DNA of 64,000 nt from Endomychus coccineus (lineage: Eukaryota; Arthropoda; Insecta; Coleoptera; Endomychidae): the NCBI GenBank assembly GCA_958510875.1, contig OY294068.1, forward strand, positions 33,026,297-33,090,296, read 5' to 3'. The translations under genes and the position numbers were made by a program. Below the pieces are notes generated by a model that was not told where the DNA came from, made no database searches, and was given only the letters and a program-made list of their open reading frames with translations. Shown one piece after another: positions 48,801 through 56,871 of this stretch. Numbering within the stretch: position 1 is the stretch's first letter; every line of letters begins with the position of its first letter.

Positions 48801-51800
48801 TAAGCAAGCAAGTCTTCTGCCAATCGTTCACGATTTTCGGGCTCTGCAGAGATCACAGATTGTAGTGCAATCGTTCTATGATTATTTATTAGGAATATTT
48901 TTTTTAATTGGTTGGACTTCCACTGTCTTCCAGCTGGAAGGAAACACCAAGTCACCAAGTTTGGATGAAAGCGTAAACAACCTGCAAATAACTGGTCTTA
49001 ATTCTGGGCCACATTTCCATCTGGCCTTATTGTATTGAGATCAAGCAGAATTGCCTAATTGTGCCCTATCGACAATTTCACGTGTATGGATGTTAGTTAC
49101 ACATTAATTGAAACTTATTTCAATCATAAAACTTTTCAATACACCTTCCTTAACTTAATAACTAAAATTAATGTACTAAACATATTCTCCCAATACAGAT
49201 AAAACAATTTTCTATGTCCTGTACATGTTAGTGTTACTTATTTTGTTACGATTATATTTTGTATGATAAAAATTCAACAATTTATCGATATAGCATTGAA
49301 TTAATTATATTAATAACTGGACACACAATCATTAATGTTTTTAATTTTCAAGTACAAAAACAAAAGCATAATATGGTAAATTTTGTAATGAATATTTTTA
49401 GACTGTTCCTGGTTTTTATTTAAATTTCACTATGCATCTTCAGTAGAAATATTGAAAATTTCACGGAATATGTTTGAATCCAGACCTCAGGGTAGAAACA
49501 CAGGGGATCAACTAATAGCACAATTTGACTATTTTGCATATTGTAAAGATAAAAAAAGCAAATCATCAAAGAATAAAAAAATTACTTACTTGCTTATTCA
49601 TTTTGACATAATATACAGAATATAATTTTAACATTTACCAATATATGTGGCTCCTAAGTTGGCTACCAGAAACTTCATTTATTCTAGAATTTCTGAAGAA
49701 CGAAAATTATTATCTTACATTTACAGAGAACGAACCCAACAAAAACGAAATATCGAAAACTAAAGTGGTTACTTATAGATCAATCGATATCGATGAAGAA
49801 ACTTCAGAGAAAGATATAGAATCAGCAAAACCCGATTTGCAACAGGAAATTGATGACATTATTGAAACAGCTCTCGAAAATATGGAAACAAGAAAAGACA
49901 TCGAACCAGTTAACGACGAAAAACAGCGACAGGAAATTATTTGTACCATTGAGAACATCGGTATACAAAAAGAAATGGAATCGGTGAATGGTGAAGAACA
50001 GGAAATGCTCAGAAACAGCATAGAAATAGGAAATACGAACGATGTTTCTTGTGAGAATGGGATTGAAAAAGTAATTGAGAATGGCAACGAAACTGTAAAA
50101 AATGAAATTATTGACCTTAAGACTGAAACTGAAACCAAACCTGTTGAAAATGAGTTTGTTATCGAAGAAGCAAAAGATGTCCAACTTCTTTTTACAAACG
50201 GCCAATTACCTGTAGCTTCCAATGTTGGAATACCCAATAATCGTGAATCAGAAGGAATTGGAGAATCTAAGGGTGAAGAGGATATGACGATCAAAACAGA
50301 TGACAATGAAGAAAGTACGGAAGAGCATGTTGTTTCACCAGTTATTGAACAAAATCATAAAATGAGAGAAAAATCTTCAAGTATTGAAAGTGGTAGTACT
50401 GGAACAGTTAGAGAACTTCAACTTGATTCTCACGGTGATGAGCAAGTATCAGATAATGAGCAAAGTGGTGATGATGAAGAAGAAGAAGAGGAAGTAGAGG
50501 AGGAAGAAGAGGAAGAAGAAGAAGAGGAAGAATATGAAGAGTCCGATGAAGAGGTGATAGTTATTACTGATGATGAAGAACCAAGAGAGAATGAACTTAA
50601 CAGAAGCCCCTTATCTGACAATGACAATATCGATAGGGTTAATGAACATACCCAACCTATCATCAATGGAGTAGCCTCCAATTCTCATGTTGTTCAAGAT
50701 GATGGTTCAGAGGTGAGACATTGGTTTTTGTAGAAAAAAAATTATAATTGTTCATTTAGTTGATTACACTTAAGTGGTTATTATTGTTTCTGGTTATTTC
50801 TCTTATGAACGGAGTAGTGTCGCCAGCAAATGACTAAATTTCACTTCCAAAATAGCCATAAATCGCTGTTTCAAAAGAATTGCGATAGTAATTCAGGGTA
50901 CTCAGGTTCAGCAAAAGTTGGTAATAGTAAAGCGCTAAAATAATAGATGTACCTATTCGCTATTTTCTGTTCAACAGCTTATTGTCATCAAGCCGTGTTA
51001 TCCATTTGAAAACATGTGTGCGCTAGTTTTATTTTGTCGAAAAATTAAATATTGCCTGTGAAATTGAAAAAAATTCTCAAAGCTATAGAAAGTTTAGGCG
51101 TTTTCCAAACTCGGGAATATGGGAAAAACAGCACATCTTAACCTAAGGTATATCAGTATTTTATATGTTTGTGAATACCTACAATTTTTGTTTCGATTTC
51201 ACTGGCAATGTTTTATTTTATTGTCAAAATAGACGAGCGAACACTTGTTTTTTCAAATGGAAAATGCGGCCTGACAATCAATTGTTGGACAGAAATGACT
51301 TATATGAATACTTGTGTTTCTATTACTCTGAATAGTGAGCTAAACATTTATTTCGTTACCGTCATTTAGATGAATGAGAATCTGGCTATCCATGATTTAT
51401 CTGAATATTTGAAAATTGAAATGTTAACTGAATGAAACGTTCTAGGTGCGAAATGCGCTAGTAACGATCATGGTATTTACATAAAATTTTAATATTCAAT
51501 GATTAGACAAAGCCTACGTTCTCCAGGTTGAACAGTGACATCACGTCTATTAGTTCCAGATAGCTGTTTTGCTCATCAGTGGAACGAGGCACTGATCAAC
51601 CATCTCGGGCAAAGATACCGGGATATCAAAAATTATCTTGGTCAAGGGTGGTTGTGGAATCTTAAACGTATGTCTTACTTTACGTTTGAAATAATTATGT
51701 CATAAATTTCGCAATTTTATACGAATATTGTACCACTCAGAAGTCTTTAGCGCTTTGGACTCCGGGATTTTCACGTGGCCTATCGAAATAAGAAGGTTCG

Positions 51801-53068
51801 AATTATCGAAAAACGTAATTGCATGTACGCCAGACGTCCTATGTAATTAGCTGTGAACGAAATCATTTTGACATATGCCTCGAAGAGCTCGCTGCGCGTA
51901 AGTAGAGTTTATACATTTTACCTCGGTCTTGTTAATTTGGGGCCGTTTCTTGCCCCGTGCGACCGGCGCCAGTTGTAATAAAGTGTTGTTAGCTATGGAC
52001 CGCTAGCTTTTACCCGCTTCCTGTATATATTAGTCACGAGAAAATTCCCTTTGGGAGAATTTTTGAGAATAGCTCAAACTGTTTTAATTAAATTTTCCTA
52101 TTTAATGGACATTTATCGAAAAAAGGAGGGCCGTCGGGCACGGTCCAATACTAAATCTAACTACATGGAGCGAAAACGGCACGCGAAAAGTCGTCGTAAA
52201 GCCGTATTAGGTACAACCCGTTTGCACTTACCTAACTCGCGTGCTACGGGCTTTTCACGTGAACGTCATTCGATTTACGGAAAATTAACTATTTCAAAAC
52301 AGTTTTTGACCCGAATTGTGGCTATCACGACCTCTGAAAAGGTTCAAAGTTCACCTAATTATTTCATAATTTGTAGTTCATTATTGTTTTACAACTGAAA
52401 TAAATAGGTATGAAATTTGTAGGTTATTGATGATGTCAGTGTGACAGTGACATAATTATTTCAAACGTAAAGTACGACACACGTTTTAGATTCCACAACC
52501 ACCCTTGACCAAGATAATTTTTGATATCTCGGTATCACTTTTGAAAACGTTTGGAGCACCTAGATGTTCCAACCCTATCAGCCGGATCAATGCTAATTGT
52601 GGATAACATTCTTAGTGGGACATCTGCTTTCTGGCAGATGGTGTCGGAACATCTAGGGTCTCCAATCATTTTCTAAAGTCATAGTATATTTCTGCCGGAG
52701 ATGGTTGATCAGCGATTTCATAGTTTGGCTGGTTTCACTGATGAGCTCATGAAGAGCGAAACAACTGTCTGGAACTAATAGACGTGTTCAACCTGCAGAA
52801 CCAAAACTTTCTCTATTGATTCTATCATGAAATATTTTTGTATTTCACTTTGCATTATTCAATGATTGTAAAGATTCAAAGATTATTTCCTAACATTCAC
52901 TCTATTTCCACTATTTAGGAAGAAATTGAAGAAGAAATAAGTGAAGGGGAAGAAGAAATTGTTGAAGTAGAATATTCTGATGAAGATGAAGAAATTCAGA
53001 ATGAAGTAAATGAAGAAAGAAATGTAAGTAATTTGCCAAACAATGCTCATGAAGAGATAGAAGATTGA
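18950..53068 (+). CDS. RIC3: RIC-3 acetylcholine-receptor chaperone
   Basis: Eleven exons were joined in phase: 18950-19160, 20411-20734, 22816-22955, 27226-27372, 27431-27581, 32844-32944, 33610-33714 (or from 33589), 43722-43901, 43959-44103, 49727-50712 and 52919-53068, giving 879 aa (886 with the longer exon 7). RIC-3 is an ER membrane protein that assists folding and assembly of nicotinic acetylcholine receptors. Transmembrane segments are at about residues 30-53 (MIVLVIVVGCFAVLWPKVFY) and 252-274 (SIGIIMPIYTIGIVIFFTYT). Between them are a conserved lumenal block (SEIDINTIKIMSEVCG; QVRLGQTVKQILDEIRSLNG) and a proline-rich stretch with PGPLPGMRP and GGAGHVVPP. A coiled coil (DQLRRRLRETELAMERVVAQ) is in exon 6. 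The tail is very acidic, with a near-pure Glu run in exon 10. Introns 3, 5, 7 and 9 are large and transposon-filled; intron 7 alone is 10 kb. Confidence 0.93.
24828..24889. repeat. (TA)n microsatellite
   Basis: An uninterrupted TA dinucleotide run of about 60 bp in RIC3 intron 3. Confidence 0.95.
25384..26050 (+). repeat. Diverged direct duplication in RIC3 intron 3
   Basis: Two copies of a block about 260 bp long start near 25384 and 25797. Shared landmarks are gctgggtcatttgtattgtt, cggaaattatttaagaattt and tactttcattatatgatact. The copies differ at many positions and small gaps. No coding content or transposon ends seen. Confidence 0.8.
28270..28302. repeat. Short perfect palindrome
   Basis: The string atattacaaaatac and its complement are joined by a very short loop in RIC3 intron 5. 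No function assigned. Confidence 0.6.
29198..29580 (+). mobile_element. hAT-like non-autonomous element
   Basis: It starts cagggg followed by tttccaaactacggccc; this terminus also occurs inverted at 1-60. The 8 bp before it (gtttagat) is nearly repeated (ttttagat) after a candidate right end at about 29579. That supports an 8-bp target duplication and a length of about 380 bp. The right terminus is only weakly complementary to the left, so the right border is uncertain. No transposase frame is present. Confidence 0.5.
30231..30890 (-). pseudogene. Cys-cluster C-terminal half of an uncharacterised protein
   Basis: A 219-codon open frame. Landmarks are CQLLLVLYGA, a helix with LKRVYLEVQNWMYG, SKWGWKWVNQYFEPIPMTQP, APEELINIISCVTNCG, and a C-terminal cysteine cluster (CGKLRGCRKSGFTCTMACKK, then CNGINC). 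I recognise this as the C-terminal half of a large uncharacterised protein family common in arthropod and cnidarian genomes, in which a PIN-like N-terminal region precedes it. The preceding region is not found upstream on the same strand. The open frame is long for a pseudogene in AT-rich DNA, so it may be fairly young. Function unknown. Confidence 0.6.
30985..31205 (+). pseudogene. PIN-like piece of the same protein family, inverted
   Basis: The plus-strand frame contains VVVVSEDMDVLVLLIALAPS, then KIYFYEPSPG and LCKPHILLL, running into the terminal repeat. In the family this block (V-x-x-D-x-D-x-L-V-L-L, then ..PHILFLHA.) belongs upstream of the Cys-cluster half. Here it is on the opposite strand from that half, so the element has an internal inversion or is a head-to-head fusion of two copies. 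Confidence 0.5.
32317..32331 (-). promoter_or_regulatory. Candidate CTCF-type site
   Basis: The minus strand reads gccactagagggcgc, a near-consensus CTCF core. It lies in RIC3 intron 5 in otherwise AT-rich DNA. A single 15-bp match without conservation or occupancy data is weak evidence. Confidence 0.3.
34070..43430 (-). mobile_element. Non-LTR retrotransposon copy hosting a satellite expansion
   Basis: The right flank (43430-43190, minus) reads as the thumb region of a non-LTR ORF2, with fragments like ISSISKLGIATNSTLS and RPVL-x-YCSYVWSSAPKHT. The left flank (34215-34070, minus) reads FYKTANLWHYLPSEMF and DSYNFQTFK, the canonical end of such proteins (F-x-x-RTA-x-LWN-x-LP-x-x-VF). Thus both flanks belong to one element in the correct order, and the tandem array has expanded from the coding segment between them. 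It lies in RIC3 intron 7, antisense to the gene. Confidence 0.75.
34215..43180 (-). repeat. 9-kb satellite, about 58 monomers, trimeric higher-order repeat
   Basis: Monomers carry the constant core aggttgagcttgtttacttt. Measured core-to-core distances in the first part run 154, 161, 152, 154, 157, 152, 154, 157, 152, 154, 157, 152, 154, 154, 157. The repeating 152+154+157 pattern is a 463-bp trimer. The three subtypes differ by diagnostic bases: tagaaaaggg with gcgatgtg; taggaaagagag; and gactgaaag with gacaatggcgg. Monomers at both edges are more diverged than those in the middle. On the minus strand each monomer encodes a version of FYSYFHGH...P, then HTAIVKLETCQTSF, a piece of the retrotransposon ORF2 C-terminus. 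None of the periods is a multiple of three, so the array is not one continuous coding repeat. Confidence 0.93.
45147..45917. mobile_element. CACTA-like non-autonomous element, 771 bp
   Basis: It begins cactatgtaaca and ends with the exact complement, flanked by tta on both sides (45144-45146 and 45918-45920). Arms of about 160 bp are imperfect inverted repeats (for example aagtttgcttttgctctcag on the left and its counterpart near 45800). The middle 440 bp is unique and GC-richer, with no coding trace. A CACTA terminus with a 3-bp duplication fits the CACTA/EnSpm group; Harbinger-type (TTA) is an alternative. Confidence 0.7.
46940..48390 (-). mobile_element. Second copy of the non-LTR retrotransposon, fragmented
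   Basis: On the minus strand the pieces run in ORF2 order. RT palm: SLAVALNISKAFDRVCHQDL and LRKLPTYDLPHELC (48300-48130). Next are LVIDGVSNDTMDQRW and INEVLARILKWGSNNLVV (48130-47900). The thumb is at about 47830-47275, and the C-terminal tail at about 47100-46950. Stops and frameshifts break every part. The stretches at 47275-47340 and 47750-47830 match 43190-43400 in the satellite-bearing copy, so both are the same family. A Gypsy fragment interrupts it at 47525-47725. Confidence 0.7.
47525..47725 (+). pseudogene. Gypsy-type LTR retrotransposon RT fragment
   Basis: The plus-strand frame reads RQPPRRVPFTKVDEVRNFVN, then MQEQGVIEPSSSPW, a stop, VFLVTKK, a stop, and GSTRLCVGYRKLN. This is the start of the reverse-transcriptase domain of Ty3/Gypsy elements. 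It has at least three stops and no flanking LTR. It interrupts the antisense non-LTR copy. Confidence 0.75.
48302..48486. repeat. Hairpin repeat with hammerhead-like remnant
   Basis: Arms of about 65 bp are inverted copies: tcttgaaaaatcttggcttc near 48300 and its counterpart ending near 48486. On the minus strand the left arm contains ccaatggttggcgaaacgtc, which looks like helix II, GAAA and a short helix III of a hammerhead. The 5' core CUGANGA is not recognisable. The arm also overlaps the start of the RT fragment, so the structure is chimeric. Confidence 0.5.
48489..48793. mobile_element. MITE-like element, about 300 bp
   Basis: Imperfect inverted ends of about 30 bp: acagtatcggaaataattct at 48490 and the complement-type ataaataatttccgaacctg near 48770. 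The centre is GC-richer and non-coding. A clear target duplication was not found. Confidence 0.45.
50713..51517. other. RIC3 intron 10, left part
   Basis: No repeat or gene recognised in this AT-rich 800 bp before the foldback element. Confidence 0.4.
51553..51585 (-). ncRNA. Deleted hammerhead copy in left arm
   Basis: On the minus strand helix I is perfect (gttcca/tggaac) and the core ctgatgagc is present, but the helix II loop and first part of GAAA are missing relative to the right-arm copy. It cannot fold into an active hammerhead. Confidence 0.6.
52537..52679. mobile_element. 143-bp MITE nested in foldback element
   Basis: The ends actttt-gaaaacg and cattttctaaagt, with inner gcacctagatgttcc and ggaacatctagggt, make inverted repeats of about 34 bp. 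It is absent from the matching position of the left arm (near 51615), which shows an insertion after the arms formed. No certain target duplication. Confidence 0.65.
52733..52776 (+). ncRNA. Hammerhead ribozyme, intact core
   Basis: Helix I gtttca (52733-52738) pairs with tggaac (52771-52776), with one G-U pair. The core is ctgatga (52739-52745). Helix II is gctc...gagc around an atgaa loop. Then gaaac (52759-52763), loop aact, and gtc with predicted cleavage after 52770. All invariant positions are present, including the preferred C at the cleavage site. It lies at the end of a foldback element in RIC3 intron 10, on the same strand as RIC3. Confidence 0.75.
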
Positions 53069-53237
53069 AGACTTTCTAGTTACAGATATTAGTTTTTAAT
53101 ATTCAATTGTATATGTAAACTAGTAGAAGTTCTTACTGTATTTAATAATTCACATTATATGATAACTTTAATCAAGACATTTATTTTAGTAGTAATTGAG
53201 AAGTTTGTTAGTATTGCTTTAGTTTGAATCCTTATGA

Positions 53238-53243
53238 AATAAA
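53238..53243 (+). terminator. RIC3 polyadenylation signal
   Basis: AATAAA 170 nt downstream of the RIC3 stop codon, the first clear signal after the last exon. Confidence 0.6.
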
Positions 53244-53328
53244 GATATTTATGTTAAATAATGTTTCATTTAATTTTGGAATGCTTAGGAGAAAAAATCC
53301 ACAGCAGTACAAGTGAGGATTCAAAACC

Positions 53329-53625
53329 GTTGGCATATTACCTAATTCTGAGGTATATGAGATTACTACACATGTAAATTAATTAGGATTCGAAGAAAAA
53401 AGATTTAAATAATAGATCAGATTTACAATTCGATATTACAGGACAATTGATTCACATCTGGAATCAGTAAAAGAGAAGAATCGAAACTGATAAGATAAGA
53501 AGTTAGCATATTATCTAATTGCATCTGAGATTGCTACATGTAAATTCATTAGGATTTCAAGGAAAAAGATTAAAATAATAGATCAGATTTACAATTTTTA
53601 TAGGACAATTGATTCACATATGAAA
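53329..53625 (+). repeat. Diverged tandem duplication
   Basis: Two copies of about 130-175 bp share aatagatcagatttacaatt, aggacaattgattcacat and 'catatta-ctaatt' landmarks, at about 53329 and 53505. No coding content. Confidence 0.7.
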
Positions 53626-53807
53626 TTTTTTCATAGAATTTGATGGATAATTTTTGTTCTGCGGGAATATTAAAATGCAAATGTAGCATCCACCATTCAT
53701 AGAGGAAACTGTTTAGACTGACTGAACAAAATCATTATTGCCAACTATAAAAAAAAATTCCCAATCTTGTGAACAATGTCTTGAGTGAATTAAATTAGGG
53801 GTCGGAA

Positions 53808-54475
53808 GTCGGAATTTTTCGTATCCAAGTTTCCAAGTATTTGTTTATAATACTATTTGAATATTCAAATTATCCAATATTTGAATATTTGCAAATATTC
53901 AAATATCCATCTATTTGAATACCTCGTTAAAACGATGTCTTTTATGTGTGCGAGCATGTATAACGAAAAAGAGGAAGTTATTTTTGAGGTGAGTAATACA
54001 TTTTGACAAGTGTAACAGTTCTATTCCTCTCTCAAATCAGAATAGTAAATATTGCGCTACGAGAAAAATTATTTTAATTAATAATGTGATTGTTGCCATA
54101 CTTCGATCCAAGCGCTAGCTGGTGGCTGAGCGAGGGACTACGAGTTTGGCGACATATAAGAGACTCATGGCAAACATAGAGTCCCCAGACCTGTATGTAC
54201 TACCGTGCTACTAATGGATTCGTTTCGATGTTGATCCTTGCCCCGAATATGAAAACCACAGATCCTTAAATTTCTGATCATCCAGATATTTGTATATTCG
54301 AATATTCAGATATTTGGATATTCGAAAATTCAGATATTTGGATAATCGAATATTAAGATATTTGAATATTTAGATATCTGAATATTTGAATATCAAATTA
54401 TATTTCTTCCAAAGTATTTGAATAATGGATAATCAAATACTTGAATAATTCGAATACAATTCCGAGGCCTAGATT
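53808..54475. repeat. AATATTC-type satellite interrupted by P-like fragment
   Basis: Stretches at about 53860-53925 and 54285-54465 consist of short units such as gaatattcagatatttggat, built from AATATTC and GATATT palindromes. Between them lies the P-like fragment. The two blocks look like one simple-sequence array split by insertion or by a shared rearrangement. Confidence 0.7.
53936..54209 (+). mobile_element. P-like THAP element fragment
   Basis: It matches 15660-16017 in the better copy: end of the THAP exon (tatgtgtgcgagcat), its splice donor aggtgagtaatacatt, the downstream 'caagtgtaacagttctattc' and the terminus cagacctgtatgtactaccg then tg. The left part is missing. It splits an AATATTC simple repeat. 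Confidence 0.7.
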
Positions 54476-55474
54476 AAATATTATGGTTTTTGAGGTTAGA
54501 TAATGGTGATAGTACTTCTACTTACGTTTCATGAGAGTCGAAATTATCATGTAAAGGGATATAAAGATTAGAAATCTTAAATTACATATTTTTCGAAAGG
54601 TTGATATTTTCAAGGAAAATTAGAAAAGATTGAATAACCTTATTCCATAAAAATTATTCATTATTATAAGCAAGAAGCAGTAACTGCTTCGTTTTTAGAA
54701 CCATCTGACAATGATATTTGTTGTTTATAGTAAAGAAAAAGCAGTACACAAATAATTTCTTTGCATACTGCTTTGAATATAAAACCTCTTTTCTATGGCA
54801 GACTCCATTCTTGTTTTTAGATTTGTATTTACTCTCGTTATGTTATGTTATTACCATGGGCTGAAATAACTTCCACAATTTACAATAAAGTAGTATTTTG
54901 AGCAGACTCCCAGGATATATTATACCAGATGACCTATAACCAATAATTTCAATAGAGTCCAATTTACGCAATTTCATAATTGATATATTAAACCACAACT
55001 GATCATATTGAAGAATTTATAATGTGCTTTGATTGAATACATTACATTGATGGTAGCAATTCCCTCATTTATTCTAGATATGAACTTTATTTTACATGGA
55101 ATAAAGTGAAATTTTATAGTGCCAGCAATTTCCTTCACTCACTATTTATCAACTCAACAAATGAGAGCAAATGAATTCATCTTGTTCTAAGGGTACAGTG
55201 AAAGTCTTGTCCAATAAAATACACTTTTAAAAATAGATTGTATTATATTACTAAATTCCATTATTTATATACCCTACCACAAGCTAATGATATTGATTTA
55301 AGTATAGGCAGTTTATCAATAAGTCAATAGTGATTGGATAGAATTTAATATCTTCTAGAAAATACATTTTTTTTAAGCTTAAGATGATTATGTACATATA
55401 TACCAAGTAACTATTATTTTGTTTTAAGATTAACAGAAACACAACAAGCTACAAGATATTAAAATTACAACAAT
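54476..55474. other. Spacer downstream of RIC3 and NDUFA11
   Basis: One kilobase of AT-rich sequence where the two genes converge; nothing recognised. Confidence 0.45.
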
Positions 55475-55480
55475 TTTATT
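55475..55480 (-). terminator. NDUFA11 polyadenylation signal
   Basis: AATAAA on the minus strand, 28 nt past the stop codon. Confidence 0.65.
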
Positions 55481-55508
55481 AAAAAGTTCTTACTACAACA
55501 CATTTGTT

Positions 55509-56036
55509 TTACTCTTTCCCAGTTGTCCAATTTCCAGGGATCTGCTTAGTTAGAGTGAAATCGTAATCTCCTGAATCATATCCAAATGTTGCTACAACAT
55601 CTTTGGGTATTAGATTGTACCCTTCTTCAACAGAATACTTCTTCAAAACTGCAATTAAACTAAGAGCTGCCGCTGCTGTGAATGCTACGGGTTGAGTTCC
55701 CCACCAAACACCAAAAATTCCTCCTGCAGCTGCACCTCCGATTGCCCAGTTACCTTTATCTTGGGTTTTCCTAACACTGGCAGCAAAATTTGAAGTCAAT
55801 ACAAAGGCTGTAGTCATTCCAAATAAAGGTAAACTGAGATAAGCATATCTTCCTAATGTTTTTGCATAACCTTTTGGACGAGAATAACACAAAACATCAA
55901 ATGTGGAAAATGCAAGTGCTGTTATAGCGGTTGGTTTCAGGACGTGCCACATTTTATTAGCGACGTCTTCTCCGTCTGGCTTAGAAAAGTAGTCATATTT
56001 TGGTTTAGGTGCCTCATCTTTCGGCATTTTATACAA
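55509..56036 (-). CDS. NDUFA11: NADH dehydrogenase 1 alpha subcomplex subunit 11
   Basis: An intronless 175-aa frame. NDUFA11 (B14.7) is a supernumerary subunit of mitochondrial complex I, in the inner membrane, related to the Tim17/22/23 family. Glycine/alanine-rich membrane helices follow that pattern: PTAITALAFSTFDVLCYS, YLSLPLFGMTTAFVLTSNFA, WAIGGAAAGGIFGVWWG and AFTAAAALSLIAVLKKY. The C-terminus DYDFTLTKQIPGNW is a conserved insect NDUFA11 ending. The second Met (MPKDEAPK, 56027) is an equally plausible start and matches insect homologues better. It is divergent from Beclin-1. Confidence 0.92.
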   Translation of the reverse strand: MYKMPKDEAPKPKYDYFSKPDGEDVANKMWHVLKPTAITALAFSTFDVLCYSRPKGYAKTLGRYAYLSLPLFGMTTAFVLTSNFAASVRKTQDKGNWAIGGAAAGGIFGVWWGTQPVAFTAAAALSLIAVLKKYSVEEGYNLIPKDVVATFGYDSGDYDFTLTKQIPGNWTTGKE

Positions 56037-56871
56037 TTTTCAACTAGTGGACTAGTGCTGAAATCCCTGATTACATAAACCCAAACGTCACTTACATGAA
56101 GCAAATCAGATCAATATTTTCTATGAGTGAGATAGTGACAATCAAAGAGTTCTATATATAGAGTAGATAAGTATTGTGTTAAGCATGGGAAAGCACTGGT
56201 AACTAGTCGGACATTCTGTCCTTCTCGCACATGTTAGTGCGCTCACACTCGCAAGGTCTCCCATTCTATCACAAAGAGTATAAGAATACAAGAATAAGTA
56301 TAACGCGCGCACATCGTGCGAGTGAAAGCGCAGTACATGTGCGAGAAGGATAGAATGTCCGTTAAAATACCAGTGAAAGGCTTAGTTGTCTACTCTATAT
56401 ATAGAACTCTTTGGTGACAATAGTGAGAATTGAGGAATATCTACCATAGACATTCAGTCACATTATTCCCACTCCCACAGAACAACAAATATAGTATAAA
56501 TCAACGTTGGTATAAATACTATACATGAGAAATAATCAAATAATAACGCTCATCCCCTAAAAATACTGTTAAAGTATATAATTTTGTATTTGTTTGATAA
56601 TGGCACTTCGGTGTTGAAACTATAGTAACGTTTTCATGTTATCATTAAATGTGGTATAAAAAATATATTCAGCGTCAGTCTCTATAGCTCTCCTTAGCAG
56701 GAAATCTGTGCCTGGATAGCGTTCCATATTATAGAATTTGTGGTCGAAATCTACTTGTTTCTAGTTTAGTGTGCAGTTGCAATCATATGTTAAATGTCAA
56801 TTGTCATAATAAAAACGTCTGAATTTTGATTATCTTTTCTTATTCGCGAAGTGCAATGTAAAATAAAAGCA
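56037..56871. promoter_or_regulatory. Shared spacer of NDUFA11 and Beclin-1
   Basis: The 835 bp between the two divergent start codons must hold both promoters. A 271-bp MITE occupies 56143-56413, so only 106 bp of non-transposon sequence separates it from the NDUFA11 start codon, and about 458 bp remain on the Beclin-1 side. No TATA boxes in defensible positions. Confidence 0.5.
56143..56413. mobile_element. 271-bp MITE with 8-bp target duplication
   Basis: It begins caaagagttctatatataga and ends with the exact complement, flanked by perfect 8-bp duplications gtgacaat (56135-56142 and 56414-56421). A second internal inverted repeat contains cggacattctgtccttctcg and gcgagaaggatagaatgtcc, so nearly the whole element can fold. 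The 8-bp duplication fits hAT or P superfamilies. Confidence 0.88.

Larger units (their letters stand above)
51518..52802. mobile_element. Foldback element with hammerhead arms, 1.28 kb
   Basis: Long inverted repeats form the ends: gttctccaggttgaac at 51518 versus its counterpart ending at 52802. They continue through ggtcaagggtggttgtggaa (about 51632) and its complement (about 52492), up to the cataattat blocks near 51700 and 52450. The 730-bp centre is unique, GC-richer and non-coding. The right arm holds an intact hammerhead fold, while the left arm's copy is deleted. A 143-bp MITE is nested in the right arm. Confidence 0.75.

Noticed and set aside
49773..50681. Long minus-strand frames opposite RIC3 exon 10
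   Set aside because: They are Ser-rich and Phe-rich shadows of the acidic, Glu-rich RIC3 coding exon.
52051..52398. 115-codon plus-strand frame in the foldback element
   Set aside because: Basic, low-complexity composition, no family resemblance and located in the centre of a non-coding element.
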